Shown piece by piece: positions 41,596 to 51,710 of a stretch of DNA of 64,000 bases; positions within the stretch are counted from its first letter, which is position 1; each line of letters begins with the position of its first letter. The stretch comes from Tipula vernalis (Eukaryota > Arthropoda > Insecta > Diptera > Tipulidae). The translations under genes were made by a program, and so were the position numbers. The notes under the pieces are model-generated. The model ran no database searches. It saw nothing but the letters and a program-made list of their open reading frames with translations, and was not told the origin of the DNA. The DNA is taken from the NCBI GenBank assembly GCA_958295665.1, contig OY282559.1, forward strand, positions 250,042,764 through 250,106,763. Reading direction: 5' to 3'.

Positions 41596-42280
41596 TTGAA
41601 TGTAACCGTTTGCCTTAATAACAAGAGCAAGAGCAATATAATAATGACGTTTTTATTCATCGGGGCAGAGCGTATTTATTTTCTGCAGAGCGTATTTATT
41701 TTCCCAATATAGCTCAATAACAAAGAGCGAAAATATGATAACACAAACGCAATAGTGGAAGAGCAAGAGCCTTATAATAAACATAATGCTCCTGTTATTC
41801 AGAGCAATATGTTTTTTTTACAATATCACTCTTTATAAAGAGCTGTTTAATAGTTTTTATTATCGATCTTGAAAAAAAATTAAGAGCGAAGAGCGAAATG
41901 AAATCCCCTTTTTAAAATCTGGTTAAAACTGTATTAATGAGTGTCAGGAAAATTATTCCCGATTTACTATCTATAATTGCCAAAATTTAAAGCAATGTAA
42001 TTATGCGGCCCATTACATAGCCTATATGTTGAGGAAGAAACGTGTGCCTGCTATTGAAGATTGCAATTTCCCGAGAAATTTCATTTCCCAAAAAGCCGAG
42101 AATTTTATTTCCCGACGAATTTCATTTCTCAAGAAATTGTTCTCGGGTTTTTTTGTTGTTTTTTCGTAACACGATGCGAAATTGAAATATTGAACTGACT
42201 CCGTTTTTCACAAAACTTTATTGAATATTAAAATTTTTATTATATTTATAAACATAATACTCGTAATTTATTATTAATTA
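41596..42280. other. Low-complexity stretch with short internal repeats
   Basis: gcagagcgtatttattttc occurs twice in tandem (about 41,665 and 41,684). Words of the form agagc recur through 41,620-41,900. At 42,065-42,150 the words ttcccgagaaatttcatt, ttcccaaaaagccgagaatt and ttcccgacgaatttcattt form a degenerate short tandem repeat. No coding motif. Confidence 0.55.
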
Positions 42281-42289
42281 TAATTATAT

Positions 42290-42660
42290 GTGTTACTATT
42301 CTCTTGTACATAAAATAATTGCTTACACTGGGTAGTGGGTATTTGATAGTATGAACAAACTAAATCGATTGCAGAAAAATATTTACATCCATTTAGTTGG
42401 TGAACGAAATCGGATAAATATGGAATACTGCGCATATCCAGCTTGGTTTGAGCGTTTAAAACGCGGTAGTCGCCGCATGGCATCAACTTCCCAATTACTA
42501 TTAGTAGGACGACAGATTCCAAGTTCTATCATTTTGCGGAATTCCTCTTTGGCTATTTTGTAGTTTTCAGAATCTAGACGGCGGATTCGGGCAAAACATG
42601 GAGGACCTATTTCCTCTATGCAATGAGCTACACCGTGTCTTGTATCATTTATGCCATATT
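42290..42660 (-). pseudogene. Reverse transcriptase N-terminal half, gypsy type
   Basis: The minus strand reads RHGVAHCIEEIGPPCFARIR, RLDSENYKIAKEEFRKMIEL and GICRPTNSNW (family H.IxTxGPPxxARPRRLxPEK...EFxxMxxxGIxRPSxSPW). In another frame it continues PCGDYRVLNAQTKLDMRSIP, YLSDFVHQLNGCKYFSAIDL and YYQIP (family RPCGDYRxLNxxTxxDxYPxPHI.DF...FSxIDLxxxYxQIP). The motif A Asp is kept. There is one frameshift between the parts, and the frame ends where the element ends. Confidence 0.8.
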
Positions 42661-42819
42661 TTTCGACTGTTATCTCTATGAAACCTCTCAGTAAACTTGC
42701 TATCCGTGGAGGACACTTGGTTGCAGAGGTTTTTGTAATTCCTGTGGTTTGAACTTCCGAAATATTTTCTTTTGACGCTACAGATGTTAGAGAATCTATA
42801 AGTTTTTTATTTTTAATGT

Positions 42820-43075
42820 CGATTCATAATCCATAATGTTTTAAAAAATCAGTGCCAATTATTGATGTGTTGGTATCTGCCAGAATGAATTTCCAGTCGA
42901 AATTCCTACGTAAACCTAAGGCTACGCGAACTACCTTAGTACCGTATATTTTAATTTCCGACTGAATAGCTGCGTATAAGAAAAATTTGCTTGTTGATAG
43001 ACATACTGGCTTCAGAATCAAAAAATATTGTGCGGTTTAAATCGATAGACGAATTGAGTTTACATATTCCTCCGT
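42820..43075 (-). pseudogene. Retropepsin, gypsy type
   Basis: The minus strand shows IFFDSEAS (active site, family FLVDTGAxxS; here DSEA, so the glycine after the Ser is replaced by Glu). After a frameshift, FILADTNTSIIGTDFLKHYG follows (family FxxADVxxPIIGADFLxHYGL). This places the protease directly upstream of the RT. The active-site Asp is kept but the loop is altered. Confidence 0.72.
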
Positions 43076-43164
43076 GTATCTGGTGGTACACAGTGATCTG
43101 TTACCTTCTTTTAACGATCTTCCTGGTATTCTCCCTGTCTTTCGTTGCTCTCTGTATCAGTTTG

Positions 43165-43275
43165 GATAGTCCTATTTATGCCATAATTACAAGGCTTATG
43201 ACATTTATGTGCTCGCTCAGCAAAGTAATGATGATAGTAATAATACCCGTCTGGAAATTGCCTGCGCCGACTGTT
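43165..43275 (-). pseudogene. gag end with Cys/His motif
   Basis: The minus strand reads YHHYFAERAHKCHKPCNYG. It corresponds to the conserved end of Gag in one gypsy group (family CxYHxxFGxxAxxCxxPCxF), with the final Cys-x3-Cys pair present. The rest of gag upstream is not readable. It lies about 100 bp upstream of the protease active site, as expected. Confidence 0.55.
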
Positions 43276-44307
43276 TGATCTATCCGAATTTCTACCAGAA
43301 CGATAATATCATTGGCGTGGACATGTCCAGTTACGTGGACCATTTGGAGAACGACGATTTTTTTATAATTTTAAAAGGTTTATATCGTTCAAATGGTGGT
43401 TTTGGATTTAGGGTAAAGGTAAACGTAGCTCTCGTGTGAAATTCTATTAAAACCAAAAAAGAAATACTAACGAGTACAAATTGAAAAAATATTCGTCAAT
43501 TTTTTTTTTTTTTTTTGCGAAATTTGTTGAATATCTTTCTTCCCCAATTAATTTAATTTGAATGCTTAGATTAATTGAAAGATAGTAAACGTTGTTTCGG
43601 GGGCCGCGGAAATACGAAAGTGTAATAAAAGTAAGCAATGCGATACAAAAGTCAAATACATTTGTTTATTTAAAAAAAAAACTATTGTATTGTTGATCTG
43701 ACAACAAAATTTATACAACATGTGCTGAAATATACTGTGCGATGAGCTAGAAATGTGTCTATAGTAACAGCCGTTAAAATGAGCTATTGATTTTTGATTT
43801 ATATTTGTATATACCTACCCCCTTTATTGTATATATATATACGTACACTTATATTTATTATTCTCCCTTTTTCGCGATACCTTTTGAGTGCTTAAAATGT
43901 CGCAAAAAAGGCCAGTGTCATAATACTAACACATAAAATTTTCCAAACAAATTTTATGACTACTAAAACTCTTTTTAAAAACGAACTTTAGAATTTATTA
44001 TTTTATAAGTTACATTTATTACCAACAGGATAAATCCTTTTCTTGAATGAAAATCAAATACATTAAATTGTCGACAAATAGTCTAATAAATGAAATTCCT
44101 GAGCCGCACAGATTTTAATCTATATGACATCAGAGACATAGGACATCACCGTTGTTAGTCCAAATTTGCGATTTTACATCGCTCGCTATAGTGTGGCAAA
44201 TTCTTTCTTTTTTCATGTAGATAATAAATAATAAATTTCTTTTGTCTTCTTTCATTTCGATCGATAAAATTGTTGTACACAGGATCTCAAATATCGACGA
44301 TACAACA

Positions 44308-44483
44308 GGGCGCCAATTATCGTTACGTGAAAAGTATTATGAAAAGTATTTTCATTGAGTAATACACATTTCCGATTCATGTTCCTTGAGAAGGAAAAAA
44401 ATGACGTCAAAATCTTTTCTCATATGAAAAAAACTTTCTTACCGAACATTTTGGCCGTGAGAACATCATAAACTAGGAAACAA
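44308..44483 (-). repeat. LTR end and primer-site candidate, inverted partner of 1-170
   Basis: Inverted relative to the window start: ggaaacaaa, ccgtgagaacatcat, catatgaaaa, aggaaaaaaatgacgtca and aatacacatttccgattcat have reverse-complement partners in the first 125 bases. Continuing in element orientation, ttttcacgtaacgataattg aligns with ttttcacagaacgaggattg. The LTR probably extends past 44,483, but the window-start copy is cut off there. Confidence 0.6.
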
Positions 44484-45351
44484 AATTTTATAAAAACTAA
44501 ATTTGTATTTTTAGCATTAAATGTGCATTCCAACTATAATATGATGCACTGTAAACATAATTTATAAGCAAATTTATTAAAAACTATTCTATTTATTTAT
44601 GAAAAGCCCCCAAATAATTAATTTAGTTAAGTTTTAAAAATAATTTGATCATTTTTATAATTTATTTTATATTTTGACAGGCAATGACGAAAACTGATTA
44701 ACTAAATTACTTTTAATCTACTCTATCATTTATTAGCTAATATTTACACTATTTACTGTTTCTTCTAGTGGAAATGTATATGAAACTCAAGTATGGCTGA
44801 GATGAATAAAGCAACATTCAAAGATTTTCGCAGTTGCAGATGTCAAACCAAAAATTCGTTTTCTTTATACTTCAAAAATAAATTTAAACAGAAAACGTCA
44901 TAAACAAATACAAATGATTGGTTTCCTTGTTTATGTAACCATATTATAGTTATTTATTCACGCATCGACGATTTTACAGAAAAAAGATGAAGCTCGACAT
45001 CGGGTTTCTCGGGTTTCAATTGACTTTTTAAAGCAAATGATTATTTTTTCTCCTTTTGTCTTTGTACTTTTTCCTATGTTGTGTTTCAATATTTTGCGGA
45101 CGTCAAATGTCGTTGAATGTAAATTAGCTATTAGTCAGCGTTTTTTCACGATTCGTTTTCATTTGGACAACGAGAATCGCGTATTGTTCTTGTGGGAAAT
45201 GTTATAAATGAACAAGACTTGATGGAAACAAAATGGAAACATCTTTTTCATTAGGTTTAATCATAGAACGAGAATTGAAGCCCTGTACAAGCTTTTCAGA
45301 GTGAGAATTTCTAAAATCTTTGGTGACACTACTACTATTAATATAGTTAAG
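44484..45351. other. A+T-rich stretch, possibly the outer part of the LTR
   Basis: No ORF with motif. The outer edge of the gypsy LTR should be in the first few hundred bases but cannot be set without a partner. Nothing else is recognised. Confidence 0.35.
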
Positions 45352-45691
45352 TAGGCTTCTCAGTCAAAAATTACGTAAAGGAAAGCTACATCGAATTAAT
45401 TTTCATCATCTTTTATTTATACCAAACGTTCCGACAAATAGTTTTCTTGTCATCATCCTGATAATTATTAGAAAGTATTACAATGAAAATGGAGTCAGTA
45501 AATAAGTAAAATTAAAATAAAAACTAAACACATTATTATTAACAAGAAATGTTGCATTTAATAACATTACGATAAAAATTATCCCCCCTGATGATGACAA
45601 AAAAAAATGTTGTCGAAACGTTGGGTATAAAAGATAATGAAAACTAATTCGATGTAGTTTTCCTTTACGTAATTTTTGACTGAGAAGCCTA
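45352..45691. mobile_element. 340-bp inverted-repeat element (MITE-like)
   Basis: Terminal inverted repeats of about 105 bp: the left starts taggcttctcagtcaaaaat followed by tacgtaaaggaaa, and the right ends as its reverse complement, ttttgactgagaagccta. They also share catcgaatta, ttttatt.atacc and gtcatcatc. Identity is roughly 85%. The centre is A+T-rich without ORF. The cgaaacgttgggtat motif in the right arm is a word often seen near insect retroelements. Confidence 0.75.
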
Positions 45692-46093
45692 ATTGTGTAT
45701 ATAAAACCAAAACAGTCGTATATTTATCAAGACTAATAAATTAATATGGTCCCAGAAATTCAATTAATTTTCTAAGACAACTCCCAAATCTATAAATGCC
45801 GTTACTCATGCTAGCTGATTGTCGCCAATATAATATGGTTGAACAACAACTGCTTTTTGCCTGAAGAAACTCTTAATGTTACAATTGCTGAAATTTCAGG
45901 GTAATTTATTAGAAATCTACCATTTATATCCATTTATAGTATCTGGTGCTTCTTATTTTTCCAATTACAAATTTGAGCGGTAGAAAAACCGTGTCATGAT
46001 CATGAATACCGTACGATAATCTTATTGAGCAAATTTGTCCTTCCGAACCAAACGATCTGAGTACCACAAAACTCAGTTTTAACCTAGCGAAAA
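45692..46093. other. A+T-rich spacer
   Basis: Nothing recognisable beyond A+T-rich sequence between two repeat elements. Confidence 0.4.
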
Positions 46094-48442
46094 CTATAAA
46101 ATCTACTTATAATAGTTGATTTGATTGATTGATTGATTATGAGTGTACGGCCAAGCATTATAGCAGGATCTCCCGGACTCCCGGGCCCACACCGTACACC
46201 CGTATACATATAACAAAACCGAAGGATAGGATAGGATTATTAGTTGGGACAGACTCGACCCGGTTACAGACACCAATGCGATCGGTAGTTAGTAAATTAT
46301 TAGTAGAATATATAATAAATAGGTTAGCACAAAACAGCACAATCTAACTACTTTATTAGGTGATCATTACTCTGGAATCCAGGGCTGGATACTCGGGACT
46401 CCCTAAATTTACAACAGGGCTTAAAAAAAATTATTATTGTCCGCATTTCATTAATTTACCTGATAAAATATTTAATAAAAATTTAAAATAACAACACTTA
46501 TATTTCCTTATTCATGGACCTTTTATATATCCAATTAAATAATTATTACTTACTGTAACAAGAATTAATATCACCATAAAAGTTAACTTAAAACTAATCA
46601 TCAATTTCCTACCGATCTAGAAAAGAAAATACATAATTATAGATTCAATTATTTTATAAAATTTATATAAAATGATTTAAATGATAATGTTACAGCACCA
46701 CAACACCTAGACTTATCAATAATTCAATTAGTTACTATAAGTATATTGTTGGTTTGTATAGTGCGATGGGGGCACAAAAATAAAATGAACCAAAATAAAT
46801 TTAGCGAATGGCCACACAATGCACAATTTAAAATTTGCGGCCACAAATTTATTTATTATATATAATTCACAAAATGTGGATAAAGTCCACCACCACTAAG
46901 CGCGATACTTTTTTATTTTTATTTATATATTAATTTATATTTATTTTATAGTTGTTTTATAATTTATTTATAATTATTTTTGTACAGAAAAATATTCTCT
47001 GAAAATGGGTGAGTATGTCACGTCAAGAGTTGTAACGAGAGTGTCTGTGTATATGTTTTTTTTTTCGAGACGATGAACCAAAAATATGAAATGAATTCAG
47101 ACCTAAAAACAGCGCACTGAAATAAAAGTAAAATTCAGCTAAAAGAAATAATTTGCTGATTAGTTGTGGATAACCACAAAAGATGGTGGTGAAATTGTTT
47201 TTGATTGTTGTACTGAAGTGTCCAAGATATTCAGTTCAAAATAGTGATGTGTGGAATGTATTTAAGTATGGATTTCCACCACAGAGTAAGTCCAAATCTA
47301 CTCTATAGTTGTCACTACTAAGCTGGGCGAGGCTGTTCAAATACAATTATATTTATAGTCGAAACGAGTTGCATTTCGAATAATTGTAGGGATAAACGAA
47401 TGTAATAAATTCATTACATGAGTGAATCACTACAATATCAAGAATCAACAAATAAAATTCCCAGGCGACTCTGACAACTAAATTTAATTAATAAAACACC
47501 ATAATACAAATTTTATTAACTACATATATTCCACAATCTTCCACGTGCGTAGCAGGAGATTTATCATGTTTTCATTATATTATAGATAATACCCTAATAG
47601 AGAACGTACAAACCTTCCTGATTTATGTATCAAGATACAGGAAAATATTTGTGACGACTATACCAAAACCAACAAAAATGTCTCTCTGTTTTTGTTTTGT
47701 TTGAATATTATATGACAAAAACCATTAATATATAGTACATTTTCTTGATTGTATCTGTGTGAAGAGCGAACGAGACGGCCTGTATTACAATTTTGTTGGT
47801 TTTGCTATGTATCATTTTTCAAGCATTATTTGTGTCGATTTTACATAAAATAAAACCCAAGAACACTTTCAAGTAAGCGTAAAAATCAAATCAAATATGA
47901 AATTAACTACCTACCACGTATGTCTATTTAAGTTGAAATCTATTTTAATACTATCCAATTATTAAATTTAGTAATTGAAATTGAATTAAATTTCACTTAC
48001 AATCAGATAAAAGTTAAAATCATGCACTTAAACAAGAAATCAATAATTTTGATTTCTTTATCTATAAATATAAAACTTTATATTTGAATGTTAATTAATT
48101 AATTCGTGTAATTTCTAATGAGAAGATTGATTTTTTCATAATCATACGCTCATCACATATTAAAATCAAATAAATTAAAAACAAATATAAAACATTGCCT
48201 GATAAATGCATCCCGGTGGAATGCATTTTCCATTCCAAAATTACACTTTAATTATTATTTCACTAAAAAACTATACCACTAATTATTATATTGCTAAATT
48301 TCACTTTAATTATTATTATTTTACATTACATAAATACAACAAAAAATAAAATTGAATTAAATTTTTGAAGAGGATAGAAAAACACGTCTATCCTCTTTGT
48401 CTAACATTTGCTCACCACCTATAAAATCTACATATAATAGTT
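46094..48442 (-). mobile_element. 2.3-kb segment bounded by 24-bp direct repeats (candidate retroposon)
   Basis: ctataaaatctac followed by (t/a)tataatagtt occurs at 46,094-46,117 and 48,419-48,442 with one mismatch. Just inside the left copy is a tail of gatt repeats (46,118-46,140), which on the minus strand is a 3' tail of aatc units. A long target duplication plus a simple 3' tail is how target-primed retroposons look. The 3' 300 bp on the minus strand is less A+T-rich (ccgggagtccgggagatcct). No coding domain is recognised inside. It may be a composite of older pieces. Confidence 0.45.
48368..48397. repeat. Perfect 11-bp hairpin
   Basis: aagaggataga and tctatcctctt are exact reverse complements with an 8-bp loop (aaaacacg). 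It lies just inside the right direct repeat of the 2.3-kb segment. Confidence 0.8.
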
Positions 48443-48496
48443 TAAAAAAAATTGAAACATTGAATTATTCCGGAATTAGACTGATAGATAATTATT

Positions 48497-48636
48497 TTAC
48501 GAAGAGGAGAAATTGTTAAGAGTTCTGCAAATCAATTTCGATCTGATGAGGATTGTGAAAAATAAATCATTTTTCAATTCAGTCGCTATAGCCTGATGAG
48601 ATGATTCAGAACTCTCAACAATTTCACCTCTTCGTA
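48497..48636. mobile_element. 140-bp inverted-repeat element (MITE-like)
   Basis: The left arm ttacgaagaggagaaattgt followed by taagagttctgcaaatca (48,497-48,534) is inverted relative to the right arm tgattcagaactctcaacaa followed by tttcacctcttcgtaa (48,602-48,636), with few mismatches. A TA or TTA/TAA duplication is possible at the edges. The interior of about 67 bp has no feature. Confidence 0.75.
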
Positions 48637-48837
48637 AGTTAAAAAAATATTTAATTGGAAACAAGTCAATTATTTTATTTCATATCATATACCAGTTATT
48701 TCCTAATTCATTTTTTTCAGGTAGTTAGTAAAATAATGTAAAGCGTTATCCGATGCTGAGTAGATTTCAAATATGTCGTTCAAAGAGGCAGCTCATAATA
48801 ATAAAATAGAGTATCACGCTCCAGTTGGTTTGTATTC

Positions 48838-48885
48838 GTCCTCTTGTTTAAATTAGTTTAAAAGCACTAATTTAGACAAGAGGAC
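48838..48885. repeat. 20-bp hairpin with 8-bp loop
   Basis: gtcctcttgtttaaattagt and actaatttagacaagaggac pair at 19 of 20 positions, the loop being ttaaaagc. It could be a short inverted-repeat element remnant. As a microRNA precursor the stem is on the short side. Confidence 0.75.
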
Positions 48886-49283
48886 TTTAACTAATTGATG
48901 AAGAGTTAACTAATTCGCAAAAAATGTATGGTCCATTTTTTTTTTAGATAGGCTATCATTAGAAAGATCAGAATAGGATTTCAAAATTAGATATAGAACG
49001 TGTACTACATGAAAAAAAAAAAAAAATCTGAGAATCAATTCTGAAAGTCATCGATCGAAATTCGGAATATTTCACTCATAAGCAATTATATAAAATTTAC
49101 TTATTTTTAAAGTGTTGGGAAATTCAATCCTCTTATAAAATCTATAAAAATTTATAAATTTTTCGCGTTTTGGAACCTAAACCAAAATGATTGAAAATCG
49201 CTCTTATAACAATTAATAAATTCTGAAACCTTTCAAAAGTAATTTGATGTGAAATTTACATTTCAAGTCCATAATTTGATGAT
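48886..49283. other. A+T-rich spacer
   Basis: No feature beyond an A run near 49,012-49,025. Confidence 0.4.
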
Positions 49284-49389
49284 AGGGTGGTCAAATTTGG
49301 GGTATCTTTTTGAATTTTAAATAAAAGACATAAATTGTGTGAAATTTTTGTTTATTTTTTATTGGAAATTAAAGTTAATAATGAAAAAG

Positions 49390-50174
49390 GATGTCAATCA
49401 AGTAACCTTCTCTGCTAGCTCGGCAGGCTGTCAATCTTTTACCAAATGATTTGAATAGCTTTTTCGCCTAATGATGATCCAATTAGTGATATTTTCTCGA
49501 TTATGTTGTCTTTGAGGTGTTGAACAGTTTGAGGATTATCCGCATAAACTTTACTCTAGAAGAAACCCCATAAGAAGAAGTCCAATGGCGTTAAATCGCA
49601 TGATCTTGGTGGCCAATTCACGTCTGTTCTTCGAGAACTTTTCTCTTGGCATGTTGCACCATCTTGTTGAAACCACATATTCTGCACATCAATATATTCC
49701 AATTGACCCCACAAAAACTTTCTAATAATATAGTAACTGTTTTTGGTTTCATTGTCTTTTCAAATAATCGTCTAGGATTTTCTTCAGCCTAAATGCGACA
49801 GTTTTGATTGTTGACATAGCCGCCATTTTAAAAATGAGCTTCATCGGTGAAGATAATTTCACTGAAAAATTCAATTCTCATTTTCTTCTTGTTTTTCTAT
49901 GGCCCAATTAACGAATTGCCGACGTAATGTGTGGTCAGTTGCATTTAATTTTTGTATTAACTGTATTTTGTAAGCCTTTACATGATGAACTTTGTGTAAA
50001 TATTGAACAAAATTGTTGGTTTGAGGTTTAATTGCTGTTAACGACAGTTGATGTCCTTGGCTCTTCAGCAACACTTGCTCTAACATTTACAATATTTTCA
50101 CTTGAACGACCACTACGATAATAAATTCTGCTTCTCTGATATTGAAGTGAACCAGTTTCTTCATATTTATCAAT
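49390..50174 (-). pseudogene. Mariner-type transposase, C-terminal part
   Basis: From the gypsy insertion downward the minus strand reads DKYEETGSLQ, RSGRSSENIVNVRASVAEEP, then (49,960-49,870) KLNATDHTLRRQFVNWAIEK. At 49,680-49,420 it gives QDGATC, VNWPPRSCDLTPLDFFLWGF, a stop, and SKVYADNPQTVQHLKDNIIE. These are successive blocks of the widespread insect mariner family with the WPPRSCDLTPLDYFLWG box, which holds a catalytic Asp. QDGATC holds the preceding one. Stops and two or more frameshifts break it. Confidence 0.82.
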
Positions 50175-50382
50175 TGTTACATTCGCTTTTGTGTAATTAA
50201 TAAATAAAAGATGACCTTCCAATGCTACTCTTATCATCTCTCTTTAATCATGGCTTGTTCAACACTAACTCTAAATACAATATTTATTTATTACATAATT
50301 TATACTATAACTCTTAACCATAATACAAATAAAGGTAATTTCATTTATACGAGGATCATACCATTAACTTAATAACTTAACA
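50175..50382 (-). repeat. 3' LTR of the gypsy element
   Basis: 208 bp. Shares tgttacattcgcttttgtgt, gaccttccaatgctactctt and atacgaggatcataccatta with the LTR at 54,634-54,796. Relative to that copy it has about 45 extra bases (around 50,256-50,300), so one LTR has gained or lost sequence since insertion. Apart from that the copies differ at only a few positions. Confidence 0.92.
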
Positions 50383-50416
50383 TTCATTTTCCCCTTTTTC
50401 TTATTTTCTTTTCTCT
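50383..50416 (-). promoter_or_regulatory. Polypurine tract candidate
   Basis: The minus strand reads agagaaaagaaaataagaaa followed by aaggggaaaatgaa immediately before the 3' LTR. Purine runs at this place prime plus-strand DNA synthesis in LTR retrotransposons. The few bases between the GGGG run and the LTR edge make the exact boundary uncertain. Confidence 0.7.
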
Positions 50417-50511
50417 ACAATAAGTTAATTTTTTAATATATAAATAAATAATACAGTATGGAAAATTATTATAACATATTCATTAAAAAAATTACAATAA
50501 TAATTTTATTT

Positions 50512-51012
50512 TTAATAACAAGGATCTGAAAATTTTCTATATTGAAACCGACAAGGTATTTTTCTGTTTCTACTAGACCTTCTTAAAAAAACACAATCAT
50601 CGTCGCTATCAGTTTCACTATCACCCCGTTTTCTTATATTACCCCTGGGTATTATTTCAAGTGGTGGATGATATTTATCCTCCATAGTAGATTTACGAAT
50701 TTGATTTTTATGCACGTATCTGACTAGGTTTTGTACATTTATTAAGTACATATGGTTTCCAATAGATTTTAAAACTCTGCCCGGTATCCACTTCAAATAT
50801 TCCCGAAAATGATTTCGATACATGATTGCATCTCCTTTTACAAATTCTTTTATACTTTCTTTCCCCTTTTTATCATGGTTCCCCTTCTGATTTATATCTA
50901 AATTGAATCTTACTGTTTTCTTTGGATTTTCTAATTTTTGTTTCTGCCTCTCACAGTTTTCCATCGATATCTTCGGATTGAGTGAATTAATCAACGTTCT
51001 CGGTTTAAACAC
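50512..51012 (-). pseudogene. Integrase C-terminal part of the gypsy element
   Basis: The 166-codon frame includes FVKGDAIMYRNHFREYLKWI, PGRVLKSIGNHMYLINVQNL and RYVHKNQIRK. This matches the post-core SH3-like segment of gypsy integrases (family FxxGDxVxxRxYxxxxKWxPGxIxxxxGxxxYxVxxxxGxxxxRHxNQLR). It ends with an acidic and Arg-rich tail (SDDDC, RRSSRNRKIP). The first 45 residues are linker, and the start Met is internal to integrase. This part has no stop. Confidence 0.8.
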
Positions 51013-51710
51013 AAATAATAAATCGTTTGGTGATGTATTAGTGGCAGTGGATGGCGTATTGTTGTCTGCAAGTAATAGTTGATTTAACAGATTTACTGTT
51101 CACATTTTCTAAAAACTAGTATCTACAAGATATTTTTTAAGATAGGTTTTTATGGTCTGTACACCTCGTTCTGCTAAACCATTTGACTGTGGGTGGTAAG
51201 GAGGAGATTTTAAAATTTTAATATCATTTGTTTCACCAAATTGCCGAAAAGCATACGAATTGAAAGGCGGTCCATTATCAGTGCAAATAGATTTCGGCAG
51301 ACCGAAATATTTAAAGATTTATCTGGCTAGTAACTTCTGAAGAATCATATTTTTTCACTAATTTTACATCGATAAATTTACTGTAAGAATCTACTAAGGT
51401 TAAAAAATTTTCATTTTGCCAATGGAAAAAATCTTAATGAATTCTTTCAAAAGAATAATACGAAACAGGCCATTTAGACGTCACTACTTCTTTCTTCACA
51501 TTTAGTGTACTGTTACATACCTACTTAACAATTTCTAATTTCATTTTCAATATCACCATTCATAGTTCTCCAACAGAAAACGCTTCTACCCAACATTTTC
51601 ATTCTCACAATCCCTTCATGGTTACTGTGCAGTAAATTCAAAATATGCGTTATCGCTTCGTTTGGGACCACTAATCTATTTCCGTAAAACGAACATCCAT
51701 CCTGAATACT
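51013..51710 (-). pseudogene. Integrase zinc-binding and catalytic core of the gypsy element
   Basis: Minus-strand pieces: LVVPNEAITHILNLLHSNHE and GIVRMKMLGRSVFCW (the HHCC region, family LHxxHxGxxxMKxxAxxxxWW), then FLTLVDSYSKFIDV (first catalytic Asp), CTDNGPPFNSYAFRQF (second Asp) and YHPQSNGLAERGVQTIK (catalytic Glu). The D, D, E set is thus all present. Several stops and frameshifts interrupt the segment. Confidence 0.8.

Larger units (their letters stand above)
42281..44483 (-). mobile_element. Ty3/gypsy element, 5' part with LTR, degraded
   Basis: On the minus strand: LTR end (44,483-44,318), primer-site-like ttggcgccc (44,316-44,308), a long noncoding or decayed gag part, a Cys/His motif, retropepsin, and the N-terminal half of RT ending at about 42,290. 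The rest of pol and the 3' LTR are missing. The H..AxKCxxPC type motif at the gag/pol border is known from the CsRn1-like group of gypsy elements. The LTR is homologous, in inverted orientation, to the one at the window start. Confidence 0.7.

Noticed and set aside
42351..42563. 70-codon plus ORF
   Set aside because: Antisense of the gypsy reverse transcriptase remnant.
43209..43439. 76-codon plus ORF
   Set aside because: Overlaps the minus-strand gag Cys/His motif and shows no motif of its own.
46129..46347. 72-codon plus ORF and a 60-codon minus ORF over the same bases
   Set aside because: They lie in the tail region of a putative retroposon and have no motif; both frames are probably chance in less A+T-rich sequence.
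47620..47830. Weak inverted similarity around accaaaaccaacaaaa
   Set aside because: Only about 18 bases match well, which is not enough in this composition to call an element.
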